A stretch of DNA of 64,000 nt from Bacillota bacterium (GTDB taxonomy: Bacteria; Bacillota; Clostridia; Lachnospirales; Lachnospiraceae): positions 62,001-126,000 of the forward strand of contig JAEYJO010000064.1 of assembly GCA_023408815.1 (NCBI GenBank), read 5' to 3'. Each line of letters opens with the position of its first letter. Position 1 is the first letter of the stretch. Under the pieces are notes generated by a model. That model was not told the DNA's origin, did no database searches, and saw only the letters and a program-made list of their open reading frames with translations. Both the position numbers and the translations under genes were made by a program. Positions 50,787 to 59,548 of the stretch are shown here, piece after piece.

Positions 50787-53408
50787 ATGGCAAAGTGGGT
50801 GTACTTATTTGAGGAAGGCAGTGCGGAGATGAAGAATCTTCTGGGAGGAAAAGGGGCGAATCTTGCGGAGATGACAAAGCTCGGACTCCCGATTCCGCAG
50901 GGATTTACGGTAACTACAGAGGCGTGCACTGATTATTACAAAAAGGAGAAGCAGATCGCTCCTGAGATCGAGGCCCAGATTTTTACGGCGCTCGAAGAGC
51001 TGGAGCGGAAGCAGGAGAAAAAGTTCGGAGATACGGAGAATCCTCTTCTCGTATCCGTCCGCTCGGGAGCGCGTGCTTCCATGCCGGGCATGATGGATAC
51101 GATTTTGAATCTGGGACTGAATGATGAAGCGGTGGAGGGATTTGCCAGGAAGACAGGAAATCCCAGATTTGCTTACGATTCTTATCGTCGGTTCATTCAA
51201 ATGTTTTCTGACGTGGTGATGGAAATTCCCAAATCCAACTTTGAAAAAGTCTTGGAGGAAATGAAGGAAAGCAGAGGTGTGCATACCGATGCGGAGCTAA
51301 CGGCACAGGACCTTAAAGAGACGACGGAACGTTTCAAGAAGATATATAAGGACCAAAGGGGCGAGGGCTTCCCGCAGGAGCCGAAGAGACAATTGATGGA
51401 GGCGGTAAAGGCAGTATTCCGTTCCTGGGATAATGACCGTGCAATCGTTTACCGCAGAATGAACGACATTCCGGGAGACTGGGGAACTGCAGTCAATGTG
51501 CAGGCTATGGTATTCGGCAACATGGGGGAGACATCGGGAACGGGTGTGGCATTTACGAGAAATCCGTCTACGGGAGCGAAAGGAATCTTCGGAGAATATC
51601 TGATCAATGCGCAGGGCGAGGATGTAGTAGCGGGAATCCGTACACCTCAGCCGATTACGAAGCTGAAAGAGGAACTGCCGGAATGCTATGAGCAATTCTT
51701 AGAGACGGCAAACCGCTTGGAGGCTCATTATCGTGATATGCAGGATATGGAATTCACCATCGAAAACGGCAAACTGTTCTTCTTACAGACGAGAAGCGGC
51801 AAGCGTACGGCAGGAGCAGCGTTTCAAATAGCCTGTGACCTCGTAGATGAAGGAATGATCAGTCCCCGCATGGCAGTACAGAGAATCGAAGCGAAATCCT
51901 TGGATCAGCTGCTTCATCCGAATTTCGATGAGGAAGCGTTAAAGGCCGGTCAGGTAATCGGACAAGCACTTCCGGCATCCCCGGGTGCAGCGGCCGGAAA
52001 AGTATATTTTCATGCAGAGGATGCGGTAATGGCTCATGAAAGAGGAGAAAGAGTCATTCTGGTGCGTCAGGAAACCTCTCCGGAGGATATCGAAGGAATG
52101 CACGCCGCAGAAGGAATTCTTACTGTAAGAGGCGGTATGACATCCCATGCAGCGGTTGTTGCAAGAGGAATGGGGACATGCTGCGTATCGGGCTGCGGTG
52201 AAATTGTAATCGATGAAAATGCGAAGATTTTTGAGCTTGGCGGCTGCAAGTTTACGGAAGGGGATTATCTTTCCCTGGACGGCTCTACCGGCAAGATTTA
52301 CAATGGGGATATTAAGACAGTAGAAGCAGGGATTACCGGTAATTTCAGGCGTATCATGGCATGGGCGGACGAGCTGCGTACCTTGAAGGTGAGGACAAAT
52401 GCCGATACTCCTGCGGATGCGCTCAATGCGATTAAGCTGGGAGCGGAGGGAATCGGCCTTTGCCGTACGGAGCACATGTTCTTCGAGCCTGATAGGATCC
52501 CTAAGATTAGAAAGATGATTTTGTCCGAGACGGTGGAGGCCAGAGAAGCGGCTTTGGCAGAGCTTATTCCTTTCCAGAAGGGCGATTTCAAAGGAATGTA
52601 TGAGGTAATGGAGGGAAGACCGGTAACGATCCGTTTCTTAGATCCCCCTCTTCATGAATTCGTGCCTACGGAAGAAAAGGATATCGAGCAGATGGCAGAG
52701 GAGATGGGCCTGCCCGTAGAAAAGGTAAAAGCGGCTTGTGAGGCGCTTCACGAATTCAACCCGATGATGGGACACAGAGGCTGCCGTCTGTCCGTGACTT
52801 ATCCTGAAATTGCCAGAATGCAGACGAGAGCGGTAATGGAAGCTGCTATCGAGGTGAAGGCGGAAAAAGGCTTTGACATCGTGCCGGAAATCATGATTCC
52901 TCTGGTAGGGGATAAAAAAGAACTTAAATTCGTGAAGGATGTGGTTATAGAGACAGCGGAGACCGTAAAACGTGAAAAAGGCTCAGACATCCGGTATCAG
53001 ATAGGAACGATGATAGAGATACCCCGTGCAGCCTTACTTGCGGACGAAATCGCGGAAGAAGCGGAGTTTTTCTCCTTCGGAACAAACGATCTCACACAGA
53101 TGACCTTCGGCTTTTCCAGGGATGATGCGGGCAAGTTCTTATCGGCATACTATAAGAGTAAAATTTATGAATCCGATCCTTTTGCCAAGCTGGATCACAA
53201 CGGCGTAGGGCAGCTGATAGAGATGGCGGCTCAGAGGGGAAGAAAGACACGTCCCGGACTGAAGCTTGGAATCTGCGGCGAGCATGGCGGCGACCCCTCC
53301 TCCGTGGAGTTCTGCCATAATGCGGGCCTCGATTATGTGTCCTGCTCTCCTTTCAGAGTCCCTATCGCAAGGCTGGCGGCGGCACAGGCGGCGATTAATA
53401 ATGAATAA
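50787..53408 (+). CDS. ppdK: Pyruvate, phosphate dikinase
   Basis: An 873-residue enzyme, the standard length. It interconverts pyruvate + ATP + phosphate with phosphoenolpyruvate + AMP + pyrophosphate. Domains: N-terminal ATP-grasp (GGKGANLAEMTKLGLPIPQGFTVTTEAC, SVRSGARASMPGMMDTILNLGLND), central phospho-His domain (GGMTSHAAVVARGMGTCCVSGC, swivelling His), and C-terminal PEP/pyruvate barrel with NDLTQMTFGFSRDD and CGEHGGDP (catalytic Cys). All motifs intact. It has its own promoter and structured leader. Confidence 0.97.
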   Translation: MAKWVYLFEEGSAEMKNLLGGKGANLAEMTKLGLPIPQGFTVTTEACTDYYKKEKQIAPEIEAQIFTALEELERKQEKKFGDTENPLLVSVRSGARASMPGMMDTILNLGLNDEAVEGFARKTGNPRFAYDSYRRFIQMFSDVVMEIPKSNFEKVLEEMKESRGVHTDAELTAQDLKETTERFKKIYKDQRGEGFPQEPKRQLMEAVKAVFRSWDNDRAIVYRRMNDIPGDWGTAVNVQAMVFGNMGETSGTGVAFTRNPSTGAKGIFGEYLINAQGEDVVAGIRTPQPITKLKEELPECYEQFLETANRLEAHYRDMQDMEFTIENGKLFFLQTRSGKRTAGAAFQIACDLVDEGMISPRMAVQRIEAKSLDQLLHPNFDEEALKAGQVIGQALPASPGAAAGKVYFHAEDAVMAHERGERVILVRQETSPEDIEGMHAAEGILTVRGGMTSHAAVVARGMGTCCVSGCGEIVIDENAKIFELGGCKFTEGDYLSLDGSTGKIYNGDIKTVEAGITGNFRRIMAWADELRTLKVRTNADTPADALNAIKLGAEGIGLCRTEHMFFEPDRIPKIRKMILSETVEAREAALAELIPFQKGDFKGMYEVMEGRPVTIRFLDPPLHEFVPTEEKDIEQMAEEMGLPVEKVKAACEALHEFNPMMGHRGCRLSVTYPEIARMQTRAVMEAAIEVKAEKGFDIVPEIMIPLVGDKKELKFVKDVVIETAETVKREKGSDIRYQIGTMIEIPRAALLADEIAEEAEFFSFGTNDLTQMTFGFSRDDAGKFLSAYYKSKIYESDPFAKLDHNGVGQLIEMAAQRGRKTRPGLKLGICGEHGGDPSSVEFCHNAGLDYVSCSPFRVPIARLAAAQAAINNE

Positions 53409-53421
53409 TGTTTGAGTAGAG

Positions 53422-53457
53422 AGAGGTTCATCAGATTGACTGGTGAACCTCTTTTTT
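53422..53457 (+). terminator. Rho-independent terminator of ppdK
   Basis: AGAGGTTCATCAG (53422-53434) pairs with CTGGTGAACCTCT (53440-53452), followed by T6. Confidence 0.9.
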
Positions 53458-53490
53458 ATCTTATAGGAAAGTACGTCCTATAAGATAAAA
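53454..53490. repeat. Perfect 15-bp inverted repeat
   Basis: TTTTATCTTATAGGA (53454-53468) and TCCTATAAGATAAAA (53476-53490) are exact complements around a 7-base loop. The left arm shares the T-run of the ppdK terminator. It may be a second terminator in the reverse sense, or an intergenic palindrome. Confidence 0.65.
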
Positions 53491-53586
53491 GCCCTTCGGG
53501 CAGGATGCGCAGGGCACACTTTTGTTCCAAGATTTCTTACAAAGTATATCTTGACAATTATTTATAGATATGTTAGTTTGTAACAG

Positions 53587-53600
53587 TGTTATTGATAACA
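53587..53600. promoter_or_regulatory. TetR-type operator candidate
   Basis: TGTTATTGATAACA is a perfect 14-base palindrome 34 bases before the TetR gene. Its arms TGTTAT/ATAACA recur at 54495-54511 before the ABC genes. A hairpin ACATCGTTT/AAACGATGT (53598-53617) overlaps its right edge. Confidence 0.5.
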
Positions 53601-53633
53601 TCGTTTTTGAAACGATGTTTTTATGGAGGGATT

Positions 53634-54257
53634 ATGGCAAGTCGTATTGAAGGGTTGGATGAAGTTATATTACATCATGCGGAGATCGAATTTCTAGAAA
53701 AGGGGTTTGCGGATGCTTCGCTGCGAACAATCGCTCAAAATGCTGGTGTAAGTACTAGTACAATTTATACGAGATACTCTGATAAGGAGGGACTATTCCG
53801 TTTTCTTGTAGAACCGGTAATGGAAGGACTGAGAAATATTCTGTATCAATCGCTTACTGATTTTTCGGAATTGGACGGGCAGGAACAGGAAGAGAGATAT
53901 AAAGAGTATTCTGATAAAGGTTTTCCTTGCTTTATTTCCTATTTGTATGAGCATTTTAATAAATTTAAGCTACTCGTTATCAATGCACCAAACACAATGT
54001 ATCAGGATTTTTTAGAAAGCCTGGTTACGCTTGATGTGGAATGTATGAAGGATTTTTTGGGACAGATGAATCAGAAGGTGCTTTCAGAAGGCAGAATCAC
54101 AGATGGATTTTTACATGTTGTGTCCAGTGCTTTTTATTCTGGTGTTTTTGAAGTGGTCATTCATGATATGCCAAGACAAGAAGCAGAAAGCTATATCAAT
54201 GAGCTGAGAGCATTTTATAGCAATGGATGGAAGGAATACTTTCCCGATAAAGCCTAA
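53634..54257 (+). CDS. TetR family transcriptional regulator
   Basis: A 207-residue TetR protein. Helix-turn-helix: AEIEFLEKGFADASLRTIAQNAGVSTSTIYTRYSDKEGLFRFLV. The C-terminal ligand domain is not assignable to a known group. ATG at 53634 gives the usual N-terminus; longer versions run into the leader hairpin. It is followed by a KTR zinc-ribbon gene and the YbtPQ-like transporter genes, and TGTTAT/ATAACA dyads occur before both, so it probably regulates the cluster. Confidence 0.9.
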   Translation: MASRIEGLDEVILHHAEIEFLEKGFADASLRTIAQNAGVSTSTIYTRYSDKEGLFRFLVEPVMEGLRNILYQSLTDFSELDGQEQEERYKEYSDKGFPCFISYLYEHFNKFKLLVINAPNTMYQDFLESLVTLDVECMKDFLGQMNQKVLSEGRITDGFLHVVSSAFYSGVFEVVIHDMPRQEAESYINELRAFYSNGWKEYFPDKA

Positions 54258-54275
54258 AGGGAGGAGGAATGAGAG

Positions 54276-54488
54276 ATGCAAAGACAGGATGTGTTTTGTG
54301 TTGATGAGAACGGATGGATACACTGCCCGTTTTGTAAATGCAGGACCCGAACAAAAGTCAGGGCAGATACCATGTTGAGGAATTTTCCTGTTTTTTGTCC
54401 GAAATGTAGACACGAAAGCTTGATCGATGTTGAAAAAATGAATATAAAATTGTCAGTAGAGCCAGACGCTAAGACGCAGAGCCGATGA
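54276..54488 (+). CDS. Cysteine-rich KTR domain protein
   Basis: A 70-residue zinc-ribbon protein. CPFC and CPKC, separated by KCRTRTKVRADTMLRNFPVF, form the metal site; the central Lys/Thr/Arg pattern and NFPVFCPKCRHESLIDV are hallmarks of the cysteine-rich KTR family. Such genes are often next to regulators and on conjugative elements of gut Firmicutes. Function unknown. Good ribosome site GGGAGGAGG. Confidence 0.85.
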   Translation: MQRQDVFCVDENGWIHCPFCKCRTRTKVRADTMLRNFPVFCPKCRHESLIDVEKMNIKLSVEPDAKTQSR

Positions 54489-54494
54489 TTTGTA

Positions 54495-54511
54495 TGTTAT
54501 ATTACATAACA
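54495..54511. promoter_or_regulatory. TGTTAT/ATAACA inverted repeat before ABC operon
   Basis: TGTTATATTACATAACA: the same half-sites as at 53587 but with a 5-base spacer. Candidate second site of the local TetR protein. Confidence 0.45.
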
Positions 54512-54542
54512 ACAGATTGACGGCTTATTTTTTGGGAGTGGA

Positions 54543-54558
54543 GTTAGTTTATACTAAC
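54543..54558 (+). promoter_or_regulatory. GTTAGT-N4-ACTAAC operator before the YbtPQ-ECF operon
   Basis: GTTAGTTTATACTAAC, immediately before the AAGGAGGTG ribosome site. It has the same arms and the same spacing as the site at 29077 in front of DUF3793-flavodoxin. The TTAG/CTAA arms recall DtxR/IdeR-class metal repressor sites. A TATACT inside it could be the -10 of the operon. Confidence 0.65.
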
Positions 54559-54576
54559 CGAAGGAGGTGTTAATAC

Positions 54577-56331
54577 ATGAATCAATCACAAAGCGGGAAT
54601 CCGTTTGGAAAGCTTTTAGAACTGGCCAGTCCGCATAAGACAGGGTATATCATTTCAGTTGTGTTGGCAATGACAGGAGTAGCTTCTGGTATCATTCCAT
54701 ATTTTGCAACAGCAAAAATGATTATTGAGTTACTGAATGGAAACGCAGATATGTCATTCTATCTCAAGTGGTGCCTGGTTTCCGGAGGCTGCATGGTGTT
54801 AAAAGCGATATTAATGGGAATTTCAACAAGAGCATCCCATGAAGCAACCTTCGAAGTACTGTCTGAAGCAAGACGCAGGATAGCTTCCAAGCTGACGAGA
54901 GTTCCCATGGGTTATATGACGGATACGCCGTCCGGCCAGTTGAAAAATGGGATGGTCGAAAGAATTGAACAGCTGGAAGTACCGCTGGCGCATATAATTC
55001 CTGAGATGACTTCTAATTTATTGATTCCGGTAGCCATCGTTGTATATCTTTTTCTATTGGACTGGAGAATGGCATTGGTGTCATTAGTTACCATTCCTGT
55101 CGGAATGCTGTGCTATGCAGGAATGATGAAGGAATATCCCCGGAAGTATGGAGAGGTTGTTAAGGCCGGAAATCATATGAGTGCTACAACGGTAGAGTAT
55201 ATTGGAGGTATCGAGGTTATCAAAGCCTTTAATCAGTCGGATAATTCATATCAGAAATTTACAGATGCAGTTCATGCCAATGCAAATCTCATTCTGGGAT
55301 GGATGAAAGACACGCAGAAATATTCTGCAATTATGATGAGTGTATGGCCGGCAGCTCTTATTAGTGTATTGCCGGTCGGCTGCCTGTTTTACAGGAATGG
55401 TTCTCTGAGTGCGGCAGATTTTATTACTGTCGCGGTACTTTCGCTGGGAATTGCAGGACCTCTTGTAGCCGCGATGTTTTTTACAGATGATATTGCGAAA
55501 ATTGGAACGATAATAGGGGAACTTGACGGAATATTAAATCAGCCGGAACTGTTAAGGCCGGAAGATAAAAAAGAACTCTCCGATTTTGCTATTTGTATGG
55601 AGAATGTATATTTTGCTTATCAGGAGAAGGAGGTGCTGAAAGGAATCAATCTTATCATTCCTCAGGGAAAGGTGACTGCGCTTGTGGGGCCGTCGGGAAG
55701 CGGAAAGTCAACAATTGCCAAATTAATTGCATCCTTTTGGGATGTGACCGGAGGATTGATTACAATTGGAGGGCAGAGTATCAGGGAAATCCCCTCCCGT
55801 CAATTGTCAGACCTGATTTCCTATGTATCACAGGATAACTATCTTTTTAACGACACGGTGAGAAACAATATCCGTATGGGCAAGCCTGGAGCAACTGACG
55901 ATGAGGTAGAACAAATCGCAAAGGAATCCGGCTGCCACGAATTTATTATGAAGCTTGAGAACGGATATGAGACAGTAGCGGGCGGCGCCGGCGGGCACCT
56001 ATCCGGCGGAGAACGCCAGAGAATTGCTATTGCAAGGGCAATGCTTAAAAAGTCTCCCATTGTTATTCTGGATGAAGCGACATCATATACCGATCCGGAA
56101 AATGAAGCGGTAATACAGGAAGCTATCAGCAGACTTACTCAGGGAAAGACATTGATAGTAATTGCGCACAGGCTATCCACGATTGTTGACTCTGAACAGA
56201 TTGTAGTGGTAAACGAGGGAAATGTTGAGGCAGCAGGAGTACATGGGCAATTGCTGGAAATATGTCCTCTATATAAGAAAATGTGGGAGGCGCATATGGG
56301 AGTGAAAGATACAAAGGAGGTGTCATTATGA
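54577..56331 (+). CDS. ABC transporter, fused membrane and ATPase domains (YbtP-like)
   Basis: A 584-residue type-IV ABC half-transporter. Six membrane helices (residues 20-300) precede an ATPase with GPSGSGKST, LSGGERQRIAIARAM, Walker B IVILDEATSYTDPENE and switch IAHRLST. The 'D-PENE' D-loop and absence of Cys-protease domain are typical of the YbtPQ/IrtAB branch, which has exporter fold but imports metal-siderophore complexes. It forms a heterodimer with the next gene (4-base overlap). Import function is inferred from family and the metal-type operator. Confidence 0.88.
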   Translation: MNQSQSGNPFGKLLELASPHKTGYIISVVLAMTGVASGIIPYFATAKMIIELLNGNADMSFYLKWCLVSGGCMVLKAILMGISTRASHEATFEVLSEARRRIASKLTRVPMGYMTDTPSGQLKNGMVERIEQLEVPLAHIIPEMTSNLLIPVAIVVYLFLLDWRMALVSLVTIPVGMLCYAGMMKEYPRKYGEVVKAGNHMSATTVEYIGGIEVIKAFNQSDNSYQKFTDAVHANANLILGWMKDTQKYSAIMMSVWPAALISVLPVGCLFYRNGSLSAADFITVAVLSLGIAGPLVAAMFFTDDIAKIGTIIGELDGILNQPELLRPEDKKELSDFAICMENVYFAYQEKEVLKGINLIIPQGKVTALVGPSGSGKSTIAKLIASFWDVTGGLITIGGQSIREIPSRQLSDLISYVSQDNYLFNDTVRNNIRMGKPGATDDEVEQIAKESGCHEFIMKLENGYETVAGGAGGHLSGGERQRIAIARAMLKKSPIVILDEATSYTDPENEAVIQEAISRLTQGKTLIVIAHRLSTIVDSEQIVVVNEGNVEAAGVHGQLLEICPLYKKMWEAHMGVKDTKEVSL

Positions 56332-58115
56332 TACATTCTTATAAAAAATTTCTCGGTTTTGTAAAGAAACAAAAGAAGAACTGGTATCTTGGCATATTAT
56401 TTGAACTGATACGATGTGTCCTGGAGGCATTTCAGTTCATGGCACTCTTTGTAGTTTTGGATGGACTCGTACATAACAATATCACCGCAAGGACAGCAGG
56501 AATATCGTTTGGAATTATGCTTACCAGTGTTTTGGGAACTATTGTTTTCTGGTATCTGGCACATGAAAAAGAAGGAGAAGGGAGCTACCGGACTTGTGAA
56601 GATAAACGGATTGGGATTGGCAATCGTATGAAGTACATGCCTATGGGATATTTCAACAGTCATAGTCAGGGCAATCTGACTGCGGTTGCGACTGCAACCA
56701 TGAGTGATTTGGAAAGCATGGCATTTGTAGTGATTGTGAGAACTCTGATTGGAATTATTCATGCGATGGTGTTTTCTGTTGTAATGATGCTTTTCTGCTG
56801 GCAGATTGGCCTGATATTTTTTGCAGGGGTTGTGATTTTTATCGGTATTAACACAATGCTTCTCAGAATGTCGGAAAGATTATCACCCAAGAGACTGGAA
56901 GCCCAGACGAAATTTATGGATGCGGTTCTGGAGTATATACAGGGAATGGGAGTTGTACGGAGCTTTCATCTTGTAAAACAGTCGAATTCCACATTGGAGA
57001 AAGCAATAGAGGAAACGCAGAGAAAAAATTTACTGATAGAACGGCAAAGAATACCCTATATAGCGGGAGAACAGATTGTGTTAAGAATAGCCAGTGCGGT
57101 TGCAGCATTTAGCTCTATTGCACTGTTTCTGAATGGCACATTGGAGTTGACTTATTGCTTGATGATATTGATTTCGGCATTTGTGGTGTACAGTCAGTTA
57201 GAGGGAGCGGGAGAGATGTTTTTCATGCTGTCTATGATCGACGCCTCAATTGACAGAGTAGAGGAAATCAATCAAAGTCCGCAGATTGATATTGACGGAA
57301 AAGAACAGAATCCATCGAAGCTGGATATTGAGCTGATAAATGTCTCCTTTTCCTACAAGACGGGATCGGCAGAGAAAAAGGATATTGCAGGAGTTAGTGA
57401 CCGCAGAATTATTGACCATATTAATCTGAAGATTCCGCAGGGAACGACAACTGCCATAGTAGGCCCTTCAGGCTCGGGAAAGACCACGCTGGTGAACCTG
57501 ATTTCGAGATTCTGGGATGTGGACAGTGGAAGCGTCCGCATCGGTGGTATAGATGTGAAAGATTATAAGCTGGACAGCTTGATGAAGAATATCAGTATGG
57601 TATTTCAAAATGTATATTTGTTCCGGGATACTATTGAGAATAACATTAAATTCGGTTCTCCAAATGCGACCCATGCGGATGTTGTGGCAGCGGCAAAAGC
57701 CGCAAGATGCCATGAGTTTATTTCGGCACTACCGGATGGTTATGACACGGTGACAGGAGAAGGCGGAGCAACGCTTTCCGGTGGAGAAAAGCAGAGGATT
57801 TCCATTGCAAGAGCCATTATGAAGGATGCTCCGATTATTATACTGGATGAAGCAACAGCAAATGTTGATCCTGAGAATGAAGCAGAATTGCAAAATGCAA
57901 TTGAAGCACTTACAAAGGGAAAGACAATAATCATGATTGCCCACAGATTAAAGACCGTTAAAAAAGCAGACCAGATTGTAGTCCTTAATCACGGAAGGGT
58001 GGAGCAGCAGGGAACACATGAGGAGCTGATTGCTCAAAACGGCATTTATGCTGATTTTGTGGGAATGCGGGAAAAAGCAGCCGGATGGAAAATCAAGGTA
58101 GGCAGCCTTATATAA
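56328..58115 (+). CDS. ABC transporter, fused membrane and ATPase domains (YbtQ-like)
   Basis: A 595-residue partner of the upstream half-transporter. Six membrane helices, then GPSGSGKTT, LSGGEKQRISIARAI, IIILDEATANVDPENE and IAHRLKT. All catalytic residues are intact in both ATPases. The ATG at 56328 lies in an ATGA overlap with AAGGAGGTG just upstream, so the two subunits are made together. Predicted to sit in the cytoplasmic membrane as a heterodimer. Confidence 0.88.
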   Translation: MIHSYKKFLGFVKKQKKNWYLGILFELIRCVLEAFQFMALFVVLDGLVHNNITARTAGISFGIMLTSVLGTIVFWYLAHEKEGEGSYRTCEDKRIGIGNRMKYMPMGYFNSHSQGNLTAVATATMSDLESMAFVVIVRTLIGIIHAMVFSVVMMLFCWQIGLIFFAGVVIFIGINTMLLRMSERLSPKRLEAQTKFMDAVLEYIQGMGVVRSFHLVKQSNSTLEKAIEETQRKNLLIERQRIPYIAGEQIVLRIASAVAAFSSIALFLNGTLELTYCLMILISAFVVYSQLEGAGEMFFMLSMIDASIDRVEEINQSPQIDIDGKEQNPSKLDIELINVSFSYKTGSAEKKDIAGVSDRRIIDHINLKIPQGTTTAIVGPSGSGKTTLVNLISRFWDVDSGSVRIGGIDVKDYKLDSLMKNISMVFQNVYLFRDTIENNIKFGSPNATHADVVAAAKAARCHEFISALPDGYDTVTGEGGATLSGGEKQRISIARAIMKDAPIIILDEATANVDPENEAELQNAIEALTKGKTIIMIAHRLKTVKKADQIVVLNHGRVEQQGTHEELIAQNGIYADFVGMREKAAGWKIKVGSLI

Positions 58116-58182
58116 GAAAAGCACAGGAGAGAGTGTTACTATGCCTGAAAAGACGGCAGACATCAGAAAGGAGTCTATTATC

Positions 58183-58770
58183 ATGGACAAGAAAAAATTG
58201 AATGCAAAAGATCTTATTAATATTGGTATTTTTACCGTCATCTATTTTGTGATGTTCTTTATCACAGGAATGCTAGGATATATTCCTATTTTTGCCGTCA
58301 TTATTCCCTTTGTACTGGGTATTTTGGGCAGTATTCCATTTACGCTGTTTCTTGCTAAGACAGGTAAATTCGGCGCAGTTACTATCATGGGAGCACTGGT
58401 CAGTGTCCTTTGCTTTTTGCTGGGGCAGAGCTGGATTTCTATCCCATTCGGCGTTATTTTTGGCTTTCTGGCCGATTTAGTATTTAAGGCTGGCGGGTAT
58501 AAGCGCTGGAATTACATCGTAGCCGGCTACTGTGTATTTACAGAGTGGGTAATTGGATCGATGTTGCCTATGTGGATTATGAGAGACACATTTTTTGAAG
58601 CGTACAGAAATAATGGTGGAACAGAGCAATACATTGATGCTGTAATGAATCTAACGGCAAACTGGATGCTTCCGGTTGTTGTGCTTTTGGGAGTGGCAGG
58701 TTCTGTGATTGGTGCTTATTTAGGTAAAGCTGTTCTTAAGAAACACTTTATTAAGGCGGGGATTGTTTAA
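58183..58770 (+). CDS. ECF transporter S component, MptD/Trep_Strep family
   Basis: A 195-residue membrane protein with five or six helices, beginning KLNAKDLINIGIFTVIYFVMFFITGMLGYIP, the pattern of MptD-type substrate-binding (S) subunits. It captures a small ligand and hands it to the energising module encoded next (T and A components). The ATG at 58183 follows AAAGGAG. The ligand is unknown; in this setting a metal chelate or cofactor fragment is possible. Confidence 0.82.
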   Translation: MDKKKLNAKDLINIGIFTVIYFVMFFITGMLGYIPIFAVIIPFVLGILGSIPFTLFLAKTGKFGAVTIMGALVSVLCFLLGQSWISIPFGVIFGFLADLVFKAGGYKRWNYIVAGYCVFTEWVIGSMLPMWIMRDTFFEAYRNNGGTEQYIDAVMNLTANWMLPVVVLLGVAGSVIGAYLGKAVLKKHFIKAGIV

Positions 58771-59507
58771 TGATACCAGGACTTTTACTGTCTACAGACA
58801 CATCACAAAAAGGGCTGTGGCTCGATCCAAGAACAAAATTGTATATGTTAGTCATTTTCAGCATTGTGATGATAGATGGAAAAACGGATGGTATCAGCTT
58901 CTGGCTAAAACCTGTTCTGGCACTTGTGCCCTTTTCTCTCCTGCTTTCCGGCAGGAGAAAAAAGGTTGCTATTATCTATTTGATCATCTTTATGGTTTCG
59001 TGGGTGGTGAATTTGTTTCTGGTGCCACTTGCGGGAACAGCAGCGTCCATAGTGTTATCCCTGTTATCGCAGCTTGGGACAAGATGGTTTCCGAGTGCAA
59101 TGATGGGATATTATTTGATTTCTACCACAAAGGTAAGCGAATTTGTTCTTGCAATGCAGAAAATGCACATACCGGAGACATTTATTATTCCGTTTTCTGT
59201 TATGTTCCGCTTTTTTCCGACCGTATATGAGGAAGCGGATTCTATAGGAAAAGCCATGCGTATGAGAGGAATTACCGGACGGAATTTCTTCAAAAATCCC
59301 TCTGCCATGTTAGAATACAGGCTTGTGCCGCTGATGATGTGTGTGGTTACGATTGGAAATGATTTATCTGCAGCGGCGCTGACACGAGGATTAGGAAGCG
59401 GAAAGAAGCGTACCAGTATCTGTAAAATAGGATTTCATTTCAAGGATTATATATTTATGCTTATAACAACATCTGCAATGGTGCTTTTTTTTATCTGCGA
59501 CAAGTAA
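58770..59507 (+). CDS. ECF transporter T component (EcfT)
   Basis: A 245-residue membrane protein. LDPRTKLYMLVIFSI is the N-terminal EcfT signature, and coupling helices carry the AMRMRGITG and ALTRGLGSGKKR Arg-containing motifs that bind the ATPases. It overlaps the S gene by one base and precedes the fused ATPase gene by 41. Confidence 0.9.
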   Translation: MIPGLLLSTDTSQKGLWLDPRTKLYMLVIFSIVMIDGKTDGISFWLKPVLALVPFSLLLSGRRKKVAIIYLIIFMVSWVVNLFLVPLAGTAASIVLSLLSQLGTRWFPSAMMGYYLISTTKVSEFVLAMQKMHIPETFIIPFSVMFRFFPTVYEEADSIGKAMRMRGITGRNFFKNPSAMLEYRLVPLMMCVVTIGNDLSAAALTRGLGSGKKRTSICKIGFHFKDYIFMLITTSAMVLFFICDK

Positions 59508-59548
59508 ATCTGTCTGCAGATTTATCTTGCTTGTACGGGAGGAATGGA

